Assembly: GCA_001929475.1 (NCBI GenBank)
Contig: LXFE01000369.1
Location: 1 to 26,728, forward strand
Origin: Neolecta irregularis DAH-3
Lineage: Eukaryota; Ascomycota; Neolectomycetes; Neolectales; Neolectaceae
Direction: 5' to 3'
DNA: 26,728 nt
Below, piece after piece: positions 1-11,506 of this stretch. Every line of letters begins with the position of its first letter. Positions within the stretch are counted from its first letter, which is position 1. Position numbers and translations under genes: made by a program. Under the pieces are notes generated by a model. That model had not been told where the DNA came from, made no database searches, and worked only from the letters and a program-made list of their open reading frames with translations.

Positions 1-588
1 TTTGCCACCTCCGTCACAAACGTGCTCATCTACTCCGCCCTGGCCGCAGAGGAGGCCGCCGCCGCCGGCCACATCTTTGTCTCCATCGTCTGCGTACCGC
101 CCCCGCTGCCGCCGCCGCCCCCGCTCACCGTAGGTCGTCTGGATCTTCCACTTCGGCTCCTCGCCCCACGACCCCCCGCCCCGCACGCGGATCGACTCCT
201 ACTCGCTCGCCCGCCCCGAAATGAACCTCGTCGGCCCCCCCAGACCCGCCACCCGCGACGGCTCCTGCAGACACAATACCTCCCTCAGCCCCACCTACAA
301 CAGCCAGAAGCCCTACAGAGCGCCGTCGCCCCTCCCTGCAGAGCCCGCAGACCTCGTCCAGCCCACAGAGTATCCCCACCGAGCCCGCGCAATCTATGCA
401 TGTGTGCTCTTTTCCCGGCATCCCGCTCACTTCCAGATGAGGCAAACCCAGAGGACCCCAACGAAGTGTCGTTCGCAAAGGGCGAGGTGCTAGACGTCTC
501 AGACGTTGCTGGAAAGTGGTGGCAGGTGCGCAAACACGACGGAGCGACAGGCATCGCTCCTTCAAATTACCTGGCGCTCCTGCAGTGA
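1..588 (+). CDS. SHO1: Sho1 osmosensor, 3' part (5' end outside window)
   Basis: C-terminal part of the high-osmolarity membrane adaptor Sho1, which feeds the HOG MAP-kinase pathway at the plasma membrane. Exons read 1-93, 134-401 and 437-588; introns are 94-133 (40 bp) and 402-436 (35 bp). The first exon encodes the end of the last membrane segment ([17 protein letters not shown]) and exon 2 continues with [11 protein letters not shown], the Sho1 TM4 exit. A Pro/Ser-rich linker follows, then an SH3 domain that opens [18 protein letters not shown], carries the WW pair (GKWWQVRK) and closes with [12 protein letters not shown]. Both introns are forced by frame: removing them joins TM4 to the linker and rebuilds the ALYDY-like SH3 start. 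In the family this SH3 binds the MAPKK Pbs2. The region is very GC-rich and the linker is Pro/Arg-rich. The start codon and TM1-3 lie left of the window. Family call is firm. Confidence 0.9.
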   Translation, partial: FATSVTNVLIYSALAAEEAAAAGHIFVSIVCVPPPLPPPPPLTVGRLDLPLRLLAPRPPAPHADRLLLARPPRNEPRRPPQTRHPRRLLQTQYLPQPHLQQPEALQSAVAPPCRARRPRPAHRVSPPSPRNLCMCALFPASRSLPDEANPEDPNEVSFAKGEVLDVSDVAGKWWQVRKHDGATGIAPSNYLALLQ

Positions 589-755
589 CGTGCGCGCGAT
601 CACGTGTTCACGTGTTGCAGCGCTGCCTTCTCTCCCTCGTTCAATGTTCTTTTCTTCACACTCCTATCGGGATATCAAATCAGGTTGCGTTCTTTCTATT
701 ACTCTAGTCCTTGTTTGTTATTAGGATTGAGGAAGAAAGCTGAAACCCCATGATA

Positions 756-2274
756 TTAGTGCCCCAAGCCCACCCCCACTAGATTCAAAGTAAAAGTAAC
801 CACCATGACAAAAACCCCGTATGCGGCTAGAAACAACGCGACTCTGCGCAACCCCCGCTGTCCCTTTTGGTAGACACAATCCGGACCGTCCACATCCTCC
901 CGCTCGTCATGTTGTCCAATAAGCTCATAAGGGCTCATCAACTTCCAGTAAAATAAGCCCGGGAGAATAAAGCTTATTGCCGTCGAGCCTGTTGCGCCTA
1001 CAAACGCAAGCACCCGTTCAAGCGATGTTACCGTCATGCTCACCGCATAAGAACAAACAAGGATAATACTCGTCAACAGCGCAAACCTACACTCGCTGCG
1101 TCTCGTTAATCGGGACGCAAGAAATAGCGTACGTGTGTCGGGGGGTAGCTGCATTATGGCTTTTGAGAAACATCTGGGGCCGCCACATGATAATATGTTC
1201 AAGACTCGCGCGACACGGATGCGCTTGAAGCGGAAACGAAAATAAAACGAGCAGAACGATCGCCGTTCGACCGATTGTTGACGCTAGGGACGGTTTATCT
1301 GGGGTTTTAGCAGCCACGCGGGATGGACCATACACATTGAGATAATATTTCCAGCCACGTTGTCTCCAAAAGATAAATATCCTGCCAGGCCGACAACAAG
1401 ATACAGGACGGCCGAAAGACCTATCGACGTAGCGATCACGCTTGTGACCTGTCGATGTGAATTGTCTTGGATTTCATTAACAATAGAGAAAATCTGTAGT
1501 CAGCCTTGATTCAGTGACATAATACACATTTTGGTGACAAGTGTATGCAAATACGAATATAGGCACTGCAGATATGAATTGCACTGGTCCTTTCCAAGCG
1601 ATTATATTGATTGGTCCTCTATCCTGGATTGTGTCGCCGATGATATAGTGCGCGGTGACTGTACACACAAGGTATCCAACTGATATCAAAGCAATGACAG
1701 ATGTATACCGGAGCGAATCGAGACGGCGGAGAAATGATAGTGGTATGATAATCATCCTGCAGAGTGAGACTGTTTCGAGAAATATACTACATGCACGCGG
1801 TAATCCAGAATTGACGGTCTTGGAAAACCGGGAAATCAGACAGTCCGGCTATCGACAAAGAGATTTGCGGCATCAAATCACCGATTATTATGAGATACGA
1901 CACTCCAACGCCTTGCAAATCGTCAGTCTAGATGAGCCTCGAGACGCACCAAAAGTTTTGAGTGCAATTGCAATGTCGAATATCACCGCAGCGGAAGGAT
2001 AGGTCTTGTTGGCAATGGCAAAGAAACTGGCTTGTCCGCGCTCGGCCTTTGTTGCACATCTGGAAAGAAGGTAGAGGCCCATGGCGGACGTGAATCCTGC
2101 GAATACTATTGTAGCGACCCCAAATACAATTCCCGTAGATGCAATTGCATGAGGCATTGCGAGGACGCCTGCACCGAGGATGGTATTTGCCATGTTAACA
2201 ACGCTGCCGCACCATCCAGCGACGGCATCGACTGTTGGGTGGTGCACTCGACAAGTCTCAATATCGCTGGGCAT
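756..2274 (-). CDS. AVT5/AVT6-like vacuolar amino-acid transporter
   Basis: Multi-pass amino-acid permease of the Aa_trans (SLC38/AVT) family; fungal AVT5-7-type members move amino acids across the vacuolar membrane. Minus-strand exons: 2274-1950, 1911-1791, 1756-1528, 1493-1334, 1298-1133 and 1095-756; five introns of 34-38 bp. The predicted protein is 446 residues, normal for the family. The first membrane segment carries the family signature (NMANTILGAGVLAMPHAIA). Later blocks include GVGVSYLIIIGDLMPQ, IIIPLSFLRRLDSLRYTS, FAYTCHQNIFSIVNEIQD, FSFPLQAHPCRASLEHI and SLERVLAFVGATGSTAISF, all in family order. ATG 2274 (MPSDIE) was chosen because an 18-residue in-frame extension from ATG 2328 is Pro-rich and not family-like. 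All five introns are GT-AG. The gene ends 168 bp from the convergent SHO1 stop. The exact substrate is not predictable. Confidence 0.88.
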
Positions 2275-3042
2275 AGGGGTTGGGCGGGGTAAAATAAACA
2301 GATCCAAGTGGGCTGGGAAAAGATGCAAGACAACCTTCTGAATCCTATAAACTGCTGCACGTCAGACGCGCAATTTCCGAAAACAAAGAAGCAAAATCGA
2401 CAAGAACCGAAAAAGTGAAAAAAAACAAGCAAAAACACAAGACAAGTTACTTGTTATCCGTCTCCGCGCTCCATCTCTGTTCCACGCACTCCCCAGACCG
2501 ACCAAAAGAGATAAAGCCAATTCGAGAGACCAGATTATCCACCTCGAGGCCCTCTCCCCTTTTCTTTGTATCATAGAAAGACGCCGTCCCGAAAAACTTT
2601 TCAAGATTCCCCACCTTCCGCACGAGTCCGAATGCCAACCTTCCAAAGAGGAAACAAGAAAATGGAAAAAAAGATAAAAAGGACCATCGTTTTACAGAAT
2701 AAACCCAAACAGCAACCAAAAACACACCAACCAAAAAGAAACCGCTCTTTTAAAACACTGATTCCCGCCTACCAAGAACAAATCTTTTTATCATGCTTTT
2801 TTTACTTTTTTATTTTTTTACCTATTTTTTTTACTTTATGGTTTATTGGAAACTTGAGTATCGATACCTGTCGAATTTAACGAATTTGTGTTGTAAATTT
2901 CATGATAAATGGCGATTATTCATCACAAGGAGACATCTCGAATGTCGATGAAGGAGGGAAATATACCAAGATTGAACCATAAACCCGAAACAAAATATCC
3001 CGCGATAAGAATAAACAACGAAGAAACACCTCCCGAAACGGG
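2275..3042. other. Intergenic region, A- and T-rich tracts
   Basis: Spacer between the 5' end of the transporter and the 3' end of the next minus-strand gene. It holds an A-rich stretch near 2640-2720 and a long T-rich run around 2797-2836. The short ORFs here have no recognisable protein content. It presumably holds the transporter promoter, but no specific site can be named. Confidence 0.5.
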
Positions 3043-4153
3043 TCACCAGCAGCTGTCGCTTGCCCCGACGGTGACACCAGCGCCTTTACCGGCCCACATC
3101 GCGGTTGTCCATGGTTGATCGTCTCTATGAGCAGGAACAATGGCCGGGTTTTGACGAACGACTTCGCGAGTGCCGATCGGTGCTGGCTTTTTAATCGCGT
3201 TGGCCGGAGTTCGAGATGGACTGCCGTCAGAGGACGAAGGGCTAGTGTGATTTTCAACAGAACTTGTTCCAGCAAAGAAGTCAAACTTGGCAGAGCGCGG
3301 GCTGGGAGAGGATGCAGTCCCACTGTTAGTTCGGCTTCGAGACGGAGGGAGGGGAGTGATGGTGTGAAGATCGAGAGAAGATTTGGCGGCGCTTCCAAAT
3401 GGGTCAAAGAATCCGCGAGGAGAAGCTTCTCGTGGAGTCTCTGCAAACCGAGCGGTGTATTCACTTCCGTCAGAGTGAAGACTACCCTTTCGAGTCAAGC
3501 GACCAGGAGAGAACACCTGACCGCGAAATTCGTCTCGCGGAAACTCCTCAAAGGTACCAGGGCTCGGAATTCTCTCAGACATGAATGGCTGGGTGTAGAT
3601 GTGTCGCTGGGCGTTCATCTGATGAACAGACGCTCGTCGTGCAAAGTGGTCTTGCTCTGGAGCTCGATGTGCCCGTTGACTCGCGTAGAAACCAGACAGA
3701 TTGGTAGTAGAAGATGATCGCTGATTATAGAGGTCCACTGCCGGCTTTCGGAAGCCATCAGAGTCATGAATAGAAAAGTGTCGCGACGGGAGAGTCTGCG
3801 ATCGAGAATCTGATCATTAGCGGCCAGACTGCTAGACACATGCCATTATCGTAGAGTCTGCCATAGCTGCCTATGACAGGAACAGATTCTCGTCGGGAAA
3901 TAGCCTTGTGCGTTCGATAGTCGTCGGCAAGTTTGTCGATTTCTGGCGAGCGTCAGACACACTCTACCAGAGATATCATACCAGCATTTTGAGATGCGAA
4001 AGCAAGGCTGCTGTCATATTGCGGGGGCAGTTCTAGCAATGTCAATATTTCGGTATCAAGCAACTTACTGGACTTGCTCTCCCAGGCAGAAGCAGCAGTA
4101 GAGCGCTGCGGTGCAGCGAAAAGATGTTTCTGAGCGTCGAAGAACGAAGTCAT
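3043..4153 (-). CDS. Unrecognised Ser/Pro-rich disordered protein
   Basis: Not recognised. The model starts at ATG 4153 and joins 4153-3982, 3942-3844 and 3809-3043, giving about 345 residues. The N-terminus holds a hydrophobic, possibly conserved block (LPPQYDSSLAFASQNA), then EIDKLADDYRTHKAISRRES. The rest is low-complexity, rich in Ser, Pro, Arg and Asn with SPR/SPS motifs typical of phosphorylated, disordered regulators. Intron 3943-3981 is clear (GTATGA, CTGAC, CAG). The second intron is best read as GC-AG, 3810-3843 (34 bp); a GT-AG choice would be only 28 bp (3810-3837). A further perfect GTAAGT...CTAG candidate, 4033-4068, is 36 bp, in frame and stop-free, so it may or may not be spliced. 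The C-terminus is also uncertain: splicing near 3025-3075 would replace the last residues with a hydrophobic tail. Expression as a protein looks real; function unknown. Confidence 0.6.
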
Positions 4154-6933
4154 GATGAGTAGAGGTTTTTCACAGAGAAGAAAAGAGGGGGATGACTGCG
4201 ATTAGGGTCAGGAGAGTTAAAGGAAGTGGCGGATGTCACCTTTTAATTGTGCAAGTATGTAAACGGGAGAGATGCCAGACCTCAAAGGGACTGGGGCAGA
4301 CTTATATCAAGTGATCAGAACAGCCGCTGTTGCGAAGGAGGCAAAAATGCACTGGGTTGTTTGGATGCTGGAACGACTGGTCGCTAGCGTTGAGCGAAAC
4401 TGAGCACCGACGATCTTTTCAAGTGGTGCCTCAAGACAATAAATCGGAACCCTGCAACATTCAGCCTTGCCACAGAATGAGCTTATGTCTCACCTGTACC
4501 GAGTTGCAAACGAAGACGTTGGTGGGGATGTGAAAAATGGAGAGGAAATAAGGGAGGAGCGAAGAATAGCAAGTGCGGAAAATGCAGGTGCACTTATTTA
4601 AGTTCTGTTAGCGCGGAATCCCAACCACCCAATAACATTTATATATTCAGTATCTCTGCTTGGTGTACTCAAAAAAACACAGAAAAATATATATTTTAAT
4701 TTCATGGGATTGTAAAATACAAAGTGGGACATTGAAGATTTGACACAAGATGCATTCCAGAAACACGTGCCATTGGAATGGCTATCACATATGTCGTCAT
4801 AGCCAGCTTAGTGCTGTGCCAAAACGACGCCGCCCCCTTTCACAATTTTTGCCATGCTTTGTCCCTACTCAGCAGGGAAAGACCCACCCAGACCAGACTT
4901 GTGCGAGAGAAAGACGGCAAAGTAGTAATTGTTAACTATTTAATACCCAATTTACTTCATTCGAGGGTCCGTTTTCCTCATTCAACTTTTAACAGGCGTT
5001 ATCGTAAATAGCCTATTTAGTTACCAGACCCTTTGTTCCTGAATTTGCGTCTGTATCATCAAAAAGTTTTACCGAAAATCAAGCTCCATAAGCAAGGCGA
5101 AATGAAATTCTGCGAGTCGTTTCGTATACTAGAATGATCATATCTTGTTTCTATTTATTGAACACTGCGCTGGTTCTACTGTACTCTACTCCAACATGAT
5201 CTTTCAGCTCAGCACTAATCTTGCAGTTTTCTGCATGGAGACACCATTTTAGCCAGAGGTTAATCATGCAACACTCCTTTTTTCTGCTATTGTTTCACCA
5301 TACCAATTAGCTTACTCCACCATTAGGAAAGATGGCTATTGATAAGTATATCAGGTTCATGCAAGAACTATGACATAAATTTGCGTGCGATCAGGTATCT
5401 CACGATGTTGTACATGACACTCGGCTACATTAATCCTGCTCCTTTACCGGTAAGTGGAACATTCTGGATGCTTCTCGTTAGTCAGTTCTAATTTCCATTA
5501 CATTAGCACTTTTGCCGTAATTCATTCCCTTGTCAGCCGACGGTCAAGGCTTTAGCGTTCGATGCTGCTTATGGAGATTTGATTCTATTTATAAGTTTGA
5601 CAAGATCCACGCCGGTCATTTCCCCGCTCATTACTGCGTCTTTACCCAATGAAGGGTTACACAACAGCTACAATGCCACAATGACCTAGTCTTATGTTTT
5701 TTACCAACACCACGAGATTGAGACTTTCCAAGCAATTAATCCGAGTCAACATGAAACCCTGCTAGCTCTCATATGTAGAGAATAAGCGTCTTTATAGAGC
5801 CCAATAAATACCTCATTGACCCACCCTTAGCTCGAAAAGTGGGGTTGAACCTGCTTCATAACCCGCCTTGTTACCAATTACGGATACCGAAGATCCACCA
5901 TCGTTATACCAACAAGAGCGCCACCGAATTTGCCGAGTCTGATATAGCCCTCGAGTGCGAGAGGTGATCACAGGCCTATTTCAGACCTGATTTGCATACT
6001 AGATTTGGAGAAAAATTCGTTAACCAATACCAGGACACATGACTCAAGTTCGCCACAACGTATCCGCGAGAGTCGACTCAACCCACTGGACTGATTGCTT
6101 ATTATGGATTATCCTGATTTGAACGGAATGACCTATCATTCTTCGCATAGTATTGGTGCTTAACTTGTTTTTCTGCGATTTTGCCAACTCAAGATCATCA
6201 AGAGGATATAGAGGGGTAACAAGTTTCGAAAGTACTAAACATCAAGCTCTGTGATGATTGGCATATTAATTTTTGTCTCAAAGCTGTGTTATTCAGTATA
6301 TAACTGGAAGCTCAACACAACACCAAAGAGAAACATGATCGAATTCACGCGACTTCTCGCGTTTTCTGGTGTCTCCTCTGGGCTTGAGTAACAGGCATTC
6401 TTGAGGGCACGAAAAGATCATATAAAAATATAGATTGCAATTAGAACTGAGCAGTCTGAAAGTAGCCCCAATAGAACGAAAGATTTTTAGTGAAGGTCCA
6501 GAAGGCAGTTCTAATTATAATATTACATAGTTATACAAAGGCAAACAGAATAGTCCGGAAGCTTTGTGGTTACCTATAGATGGGTATTTGAGAGGTGGGT
6601 CGAACCACGATTTCCTTCTTGGTCAGTGACTACAAACCACGGCCTCTCGCTTTAAACTCATACACTGCACTCCTAACTTCTCCCACCAATCAAGACCGAG
6701 ATTCAGGACTCACCGCTCATTATCTCTATCTCTACTAGTTGCAAGAAACTCTTCCCGAGTCTCCCTGCCAAAGGCCAGTACATTCTTCAGGGAGCACTCA
6801 GGAGGATCTACCGGTTTATTTGGTAAGCGTCCCCCCGTTGTTGATTCAGCTCACTCCATAGAATTACTCTGTCCGTATCAAACTTTGACCCCATTGTGCT
6901 TTCTGACTGCCTCTTTTCATCAGTCTGATCATA
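4154..6933. other. Long divergent intergenic region (2.8 kb)
   Basis: Spacer between two divergent genes. There is no ORF longer than about 80 codons, and none of the short ones looks like protein. No ORF of 60 codons or more lies between 5012 and 6933. It must hold both promoters and 5' UTRs. The only internal items noted are a likely 5'-UTR intron just before the plus-strand gene and a tRNA-like relic at 6590-6648. No transposon ends, tRNA gene or rRNA could be identified by eye. Confidence 0.6.
6823..6923 (+). other. Candidate 5'-UTR intron of the nucleotidyltransferase gene
   Basis: A strong 5' splice site (TTG|GTAAGC) at 6823 pairs with a pyrimidine-rich 3' end (CTGACTGCCTCTTTTCATCAG) that finishes 10 bases before the ATG at 6934. 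At 101 bp it is more than twice as long as this window's usual coding introns, as UTR introns often are. Inferred from splice motifs only. Confidence 0.45.
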
Positions 6934-9719
6934 ATGGTCTCAAAATCGCGCCGCGATAATCTTTCTTGTCCCCCCTCCCCACAACAGAAATGCCTTAACC
7001 CGCTCGGTCGACAAGGAAGCCCTCGGAATAGTAGGAAAGGTTCTCAACAATCAATCAGGGTTTTGAGCAGCAGAGACACTACTGAGAGACGAGGTGCATC
7101 TCCCACTGTTGATCTATCCCGAAAACCCCACAAATCTATGGCTTCTCCTCGTTCGGCCAAGTCTGAACCTCTGCATACAAATGCTCTGCCTGAATACGAG
7201 CACTGTCCCTTTGAAACTTCTCTTAACGGTGCCAAAAGAAGGATAGCATACTCGGTTGGGACATCGCCTCTTCCTGTGGTGGATCTTGATACTATTAAGA
7301 GCGAACTTACTCCGGCAGAGGAGGAGATTCTTACTACCAGAGCCGCATACTTATATACGGTACAGAAAGGGATCTTAACCTTGTTTGACCTTCTAGAAAC
7401 TCGTTCCAACACCTGAAAGTGATTCTCGAAGAAATCAGTTTTTGAGCAAACTTGAAACCATCCTTCGATCAAATTGGCCTGACTGGGATATCCGGGTTCA
7501 CCCTTTTGGTTCCAGCGTCAATAATCTTTGTTTCAACGACTCTGATGGTAAGTCGTGGCTTCTATGCAGGGTTCTGATTGAGTCAAGTGGATGTATGCAT
7601 TACTTCTCCTCGTCGAGAGCTAGAGCACACCTGTCGTCTTGCCAAAGTTCTTGCCAAACGTAAATTATGATTGTCCATTACCTTTCTGAACCTATAGATG
7701 GAATGGAAAGAGTCGTTTGTGTTTCTCAAGCGAAGATTCCAATCGTGAAGATCTGGGATCCTGAACTGTATGCTCCAAAGCTCGAAGATTAATGAATAAT
7801 GCTATGCAGAATGGTTGCTTGTGATATGAACATAAACCACGATTCTGCTCTTGAGAATACACGGATGATAAGGACCTTTGTTGAAATTGATCCCCGTGTC
7901 CGACAACTAGCAATGATTGTCAAACACTGGACCAGACAGCGAAAACTGAATGACGCTGGTAAGGATGTCGTTTTTTATATAATAACGCTTGGTATAGCTG
8001 GCGGTGGAACGTTGACCTCGTATACATGGACTTGTATGATCATCAACTTTCTGCAAACTCGGAACCCTCCAATCCTTCCAGTTTTACATAATTGCCCCCC
8101 TGGAACTGCTGGTAAGAACTCTTTCTGGGATGATCCACAGTCCTATGCTGGCTTCGGAGGTAGAAATGTGGAAACACTTGGGGCTTTGCTTCTCGCCTTT
8201 TTCAGAAAGTATTGACATCTTCTTCGCAGTCAACCTTACTGTTAGGTTTGCTTATGACTTCGATTACGAGCAAGATGTCATCTCCGTCAAACACGGGTGC
8301 CATCTTTCAAAGAGTTCCAAGGGGTGGCAATTCAATCATAACAATCGTTTATGCGTCGAAGAGCCTTTCAATACCGGCCGGAATCTTGCAAATACTGCCG
8401 ATGATATTACTGTGAAAGGCATACAGATCGAAATGCGACGTGGCTTCCATAGTCTTGTTACAAAGATTGAAGTCAACGATTTATGCGACGAGTTTAGCTT
8501 TCCCCCTGAAGACCTCGTCCGTCCGGCAATCCGACTCCAGCAGTCTCGAAGTAACGGCAGATTGTACAACCGTCCACATCTCCAGCAGCACCGGTTTAAT
8601 AACAATCAGTTTCGGTATACCAACGGCTATCGGAACAATCAAAACCAGGGCTTTCGTCAATCATTTAATTCCAATCAACGCCTATCCCAAAATCGCAACA
8701 GGCACTCGATGTCGATTCCTCCAACTAACGATGTCATGGCTTTTTCTCCGCTCGCTGTTGAAGGGGTGAATCTTATTGATCCCTACACACAATTCATTTA
8801 CTACTACCCAATTCCTCTGTGTTATCCCGAAGATCAAGTCCGGCGGCAGAACTTGGAAGCAGAACCTTTCTATGACCAACTTCCTCGATTTGCCCATCTA
8901 GAAGAGTCTCGACCACCTCGTCAGCCGTCACTATACTCTCAATTCCAGACTTCGGAGAGTGAATTTGATCCGAGCGAATTAGAAAACCAGGATCCACTGA
9001 CCCTCCAAGAACTTGACTTGGAGCCACTCGTTCGAACACCCAGCAATGAGTTTGAAGAGTATATTGGTTATTACGGACCTTTGCATTACGATTCTCTCGA
9101 GTGTTACAAGAGATCCGCCAGTGTCAACGCTGATGAGATTCCTGAGAACCCCCTTAGTTCGAGTGTGCCTCCTTCAGAAGATCTTTTCCATGATGATGGC
9201 TATCATGGCTCCCAAGAGGGGAAAACAAGTCTATCGGTAAGTCCATCATTATCACCTCTCACGCCGCCATCAGAGCCATATGGATTGCCTGAGGCGCTGA
9301 TAAACGACAAGACGTGGTCTCACTACGCCTTGGGTTCATCTGATACTTCCGAAGATGATTCTCTTCCTTCTCAAACAAAGTCTTGGCCATGTACGCCGAA
9401 ATCACAAGTTCCCATTGCTGCAAATGAAGTTGCTTCACCAGTTGAGACTGTCTCGCCGGCACCAATTTCATCTCCTCCTGTTGCTCCAGTCCGTATGCCA
9501 TGGTGCAAAAATTCGGAACCCGTTTGCGCTGTACAGGATCGCGGGCTTCCCGACAGTTATCCTTCCATACAGGAACTTTCGAAACAACCGAAATCGAAAA
9601 AGCAGACTACGCCTTATTCTTCACAACCAAATTCGCCGAAGCGCGGGAAGAAGTCTGATTGGCATAGTATTGAGATTTTGGCGGGGATGATAACTGCCTC
9701 GGGACGACGAGGTCTATGA
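6934..9719 (+). CDS. Cid1-family noncanonical poly(A)/poly(U) polymerase
   Basis: Nucleotidyltransferase of the Cid1/Trf family, which adds A or U to RNA 3' ends. Exons: 6934-7359, 7397-7547, 7588-7659, 7698-7767, 7810-7958, 7998-8208 and 8246-9719; introns 37-42 bp, all GT-AG. Predicted 850 residues. The catalytic core has the FGSS helical turn (about 179-182), the DxD pair in NDSDVDVCI (D192, D194) and a third Asp in ACDMNINHD (D245). The family sequence RQLAMIVKHWTRQRKLNDA and a G-rich SYTWTCMIINFLQ block follow. The PAP/25A-associated domain reads NVETLGALLLAFFRKFAYDFDYEQDVISVKHG. The N-terminal 140 residues and C-terminal half (Asn/Arg/Gln-rich, then acidic Ser/Pro-rich) look disordered and may bind RNA or partners. 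U versus A preference cannot be read from the sequence. An alternative last exon could extend the protein to 9849. Confidence 0.88.
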
Positions 9720-9849
9720 AGACAATCTACGATTCAATGAACTGGATTCGTTTGATCCTCATGGGAATGTCTTCCATTTGTCCAGTTCCCCAAACGTGAA
9801 CACTCGAAATGTAAAAAATTGGATTCCCTTACTTATTATCATTTATTAA

Positions 9850-10744
9850 CATCAATACTTTCTACGAAGCAACCACAACGGAAATCAAAGACTCGGTACG
9901 TTTAGGAAAATATTAAAACCCCATACAAAAAAAAAGTTTACAGTCGTTCGAATTTGCGAGAAGGATAGAATCATGGAATTCCTTTGTGCTTGTACATAAC
10001 AGCATGCGTATTCGGGGAGGGCAAGGTTTGATCTTTTATTCAGTCGCATTCTTTTTCATTATTTGGTTTATTGTTGTGTTTTGTTGGTATACATTTGGCA
10101 CTTTCACGATTTAAGATTTCATTTGTTTCTTTTTATTTGCAACAATTATGTTGGTGTTCTTTGTCTGGTGGTTGAAAACTGGGGTGACAAGATAAATTAT
10201 GGCTTAGTTGTGATCGGTGGTGAAAGGATCAGTGTTTGTCAGTGTTTTTCTTTGTTTTTAACATTTTTATTTTCAACATTTTCGTAGGCCCTTCGTTTTC
10301 CCGGATCTTGTTTGAGCGATCGGTATTGAGTGGTTGGCACTGATTTCTTTTCTGTTTTCATCTGTTGCTGTTGGCTTGTATCTGTAATAGTGATAAAAAA
10401 TGATGTAGTGTGAGATGAGCTCTTGCATATTTATATTGGCGAATGAAATTTGGAGGGATTGTTGCACACAGGTTGTTGTAGAGTCTTGAGAGGTTTCTGG
10501 CATAAACTGGATAAAACAAATGACGATTCTTAGATTCTTTGCTTGGGTGGATAGAACATTATCCGTAGCCCTGCAGATGGGCAGTTACAGTACTACTTAT
10601 AGACGACAGACAGCCGATCAAACAAAGACCAGGAAACGTAAAACAAAAGCAGTTCCCAAAACACCCTCAGAGTAAAAGGAACCATGAGTATCATTTTCGT
10701 ATCACAGGATCACTCGAAAGAAATTAAACTAGCGGAGTCCTGAA
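9850..10744. other. Convergent intergenic region, T-rich
   Basis: Space between two convergent genes, AT-rich, with T-rich runs around 10030-10290. It probably holds both 3' UTRs and poly(A) sites. No gene or repeat is supported here. Confidence 0.5.
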
Positions 10745-11281
10745 TCATGCATGATCTTCCATTTCTAGCTTTTTGAGCGCCTTGTCGATGTTGTTTATTC
10801 TTGAGTTGTATGAGAGAAACTGGCTGTTGAGGTCCTGGACGAGTGTTGTAAACCACAATTCGAGCAGCTTTGCGGTTCTTAGGGCGAGAACAGCGACGTC
10901 TGACTGTTGGTGGGACAGGGTGTCTGATAGGCGGGCGACGAGGGGTAGGGAGGGGGCTAATGAGGGGAGGTCGGGCAAGGGGGTATCTTTGAGAGCGAGG
11001 AGGCGGGAGGCAAGGTCATGGAACTTTGGGGCACAGGCAAGGACGACATGGGCCTTTTCCTCTAGAGACAATTCCGAGGCGGGATTTTGCGGGCGGAACA
11101 AGGCGGGGTTGTTGTGGTAGAGCTGGAAGAGGGCGTTGATCGGGGGGTGGTGGGCGGTGAGGGCGGCGAGGGAGTGGAGCAGGTCTGCGAGGCGGGCGGG
11201 CAGGGAGGAGTCTACGCAGTGAAGGAGGTATTCGAGGCGCTGGAGGCGGGAGGCGATGGAGATGGCGGGGGAGAGCGGCAT
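10745..11281 (-). CDS. Dynactin p24/RO-10-like subunit
   Basis: Single-exon, 178-residue, Leu/Ala-rich helical protein resembling the small dynactin subunit p24 (Neurospora RO-10, a nuclear-distribution protein). That subunit sits in the dynactin shoulder and supports dynein-driven nuclear and vesicle movement. Visible features are an N-terminal heptad-like helix (ASRLQRLEYLLHCVD), a middle helical region, and a C-terminal helix (NNIDKALKKLEMED). ATG 11281 was chosen because its protein begins directly with the helical domain; an in-frame ATG at 11353 adds a Pro/Ala-rich leader without family character. It is GC-rich and intronless, unlike its AT-rich, intron-dense neighbours. It is divergent from the secreted-protein gene, with 225 bp between starts. 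The family is so divergent that the call rests on size, helix pattern and faint similarity. Confidence 0.55.
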   Translation of the reverse strand: MPLSPAISIASRLQRLEYLLHCVDSSLPARLADLLHSLAALTAHHPPINALFQLYHNNPALFRPQNPASELSLEEKAHVVLACAPKFHDLASRLLALKDTPLPDLPSLAPSLPLVARLSDTLSHQQSDVAVLALRTAKLLELWFTTLVQDLNSQFLSYNSRINNIDKALKKLEMEDHA

Positions 11282-11506
11282 TGTGGAGGGGCGGCGGGCG
11301 CTACTGGGCAACCGCTGCGGGCCAGGGCTAGCCGCACCTGCAGGCACGGGCATACAGACATACTGGCATGTATCCGCAGACTAACGCGGGTGGTGCCCAG
11401 ACCGGCGCCCAATCTCGCTTGCTTCGCTATCAACATCGTCGAACTCAGGGGCTAACCACCAGATAAGCAGCCTCCGCGGAAATCTCGAGTGCTGCTGCTG
11501 CAAAGA

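Noticed and set aside
4778-5011. Small plus-strand ORF with a hydrophobic start (MAITYVVIASLVL).
   Set aside because: No matching upstream signals, overlapping ORFs of equal size in other frames, and no conserved content; chance ORF.
5841-5900. B-box-like GGTTCAACCCC on the minus strand.
   Set aside because: No acceptor-stem pairing and no A box at the right distance.
6590-6648. tRNA-like element on the minus strand (GAGAGG/CCTCTC ends, B-box-like GGTTCGACCC).
   Set aside because: Only 59 nt end to end, no proper anticodon arm and a poor T stem. At best a relic; not a functional tRNA.
8112-8140. GTAAGA...CCACAG as an intron in the Cid1-family gene.
   Set aside because: The segment encodes NSFWDDPQ, which matches the family sequence before the PAP-associated domain, so it is coding.
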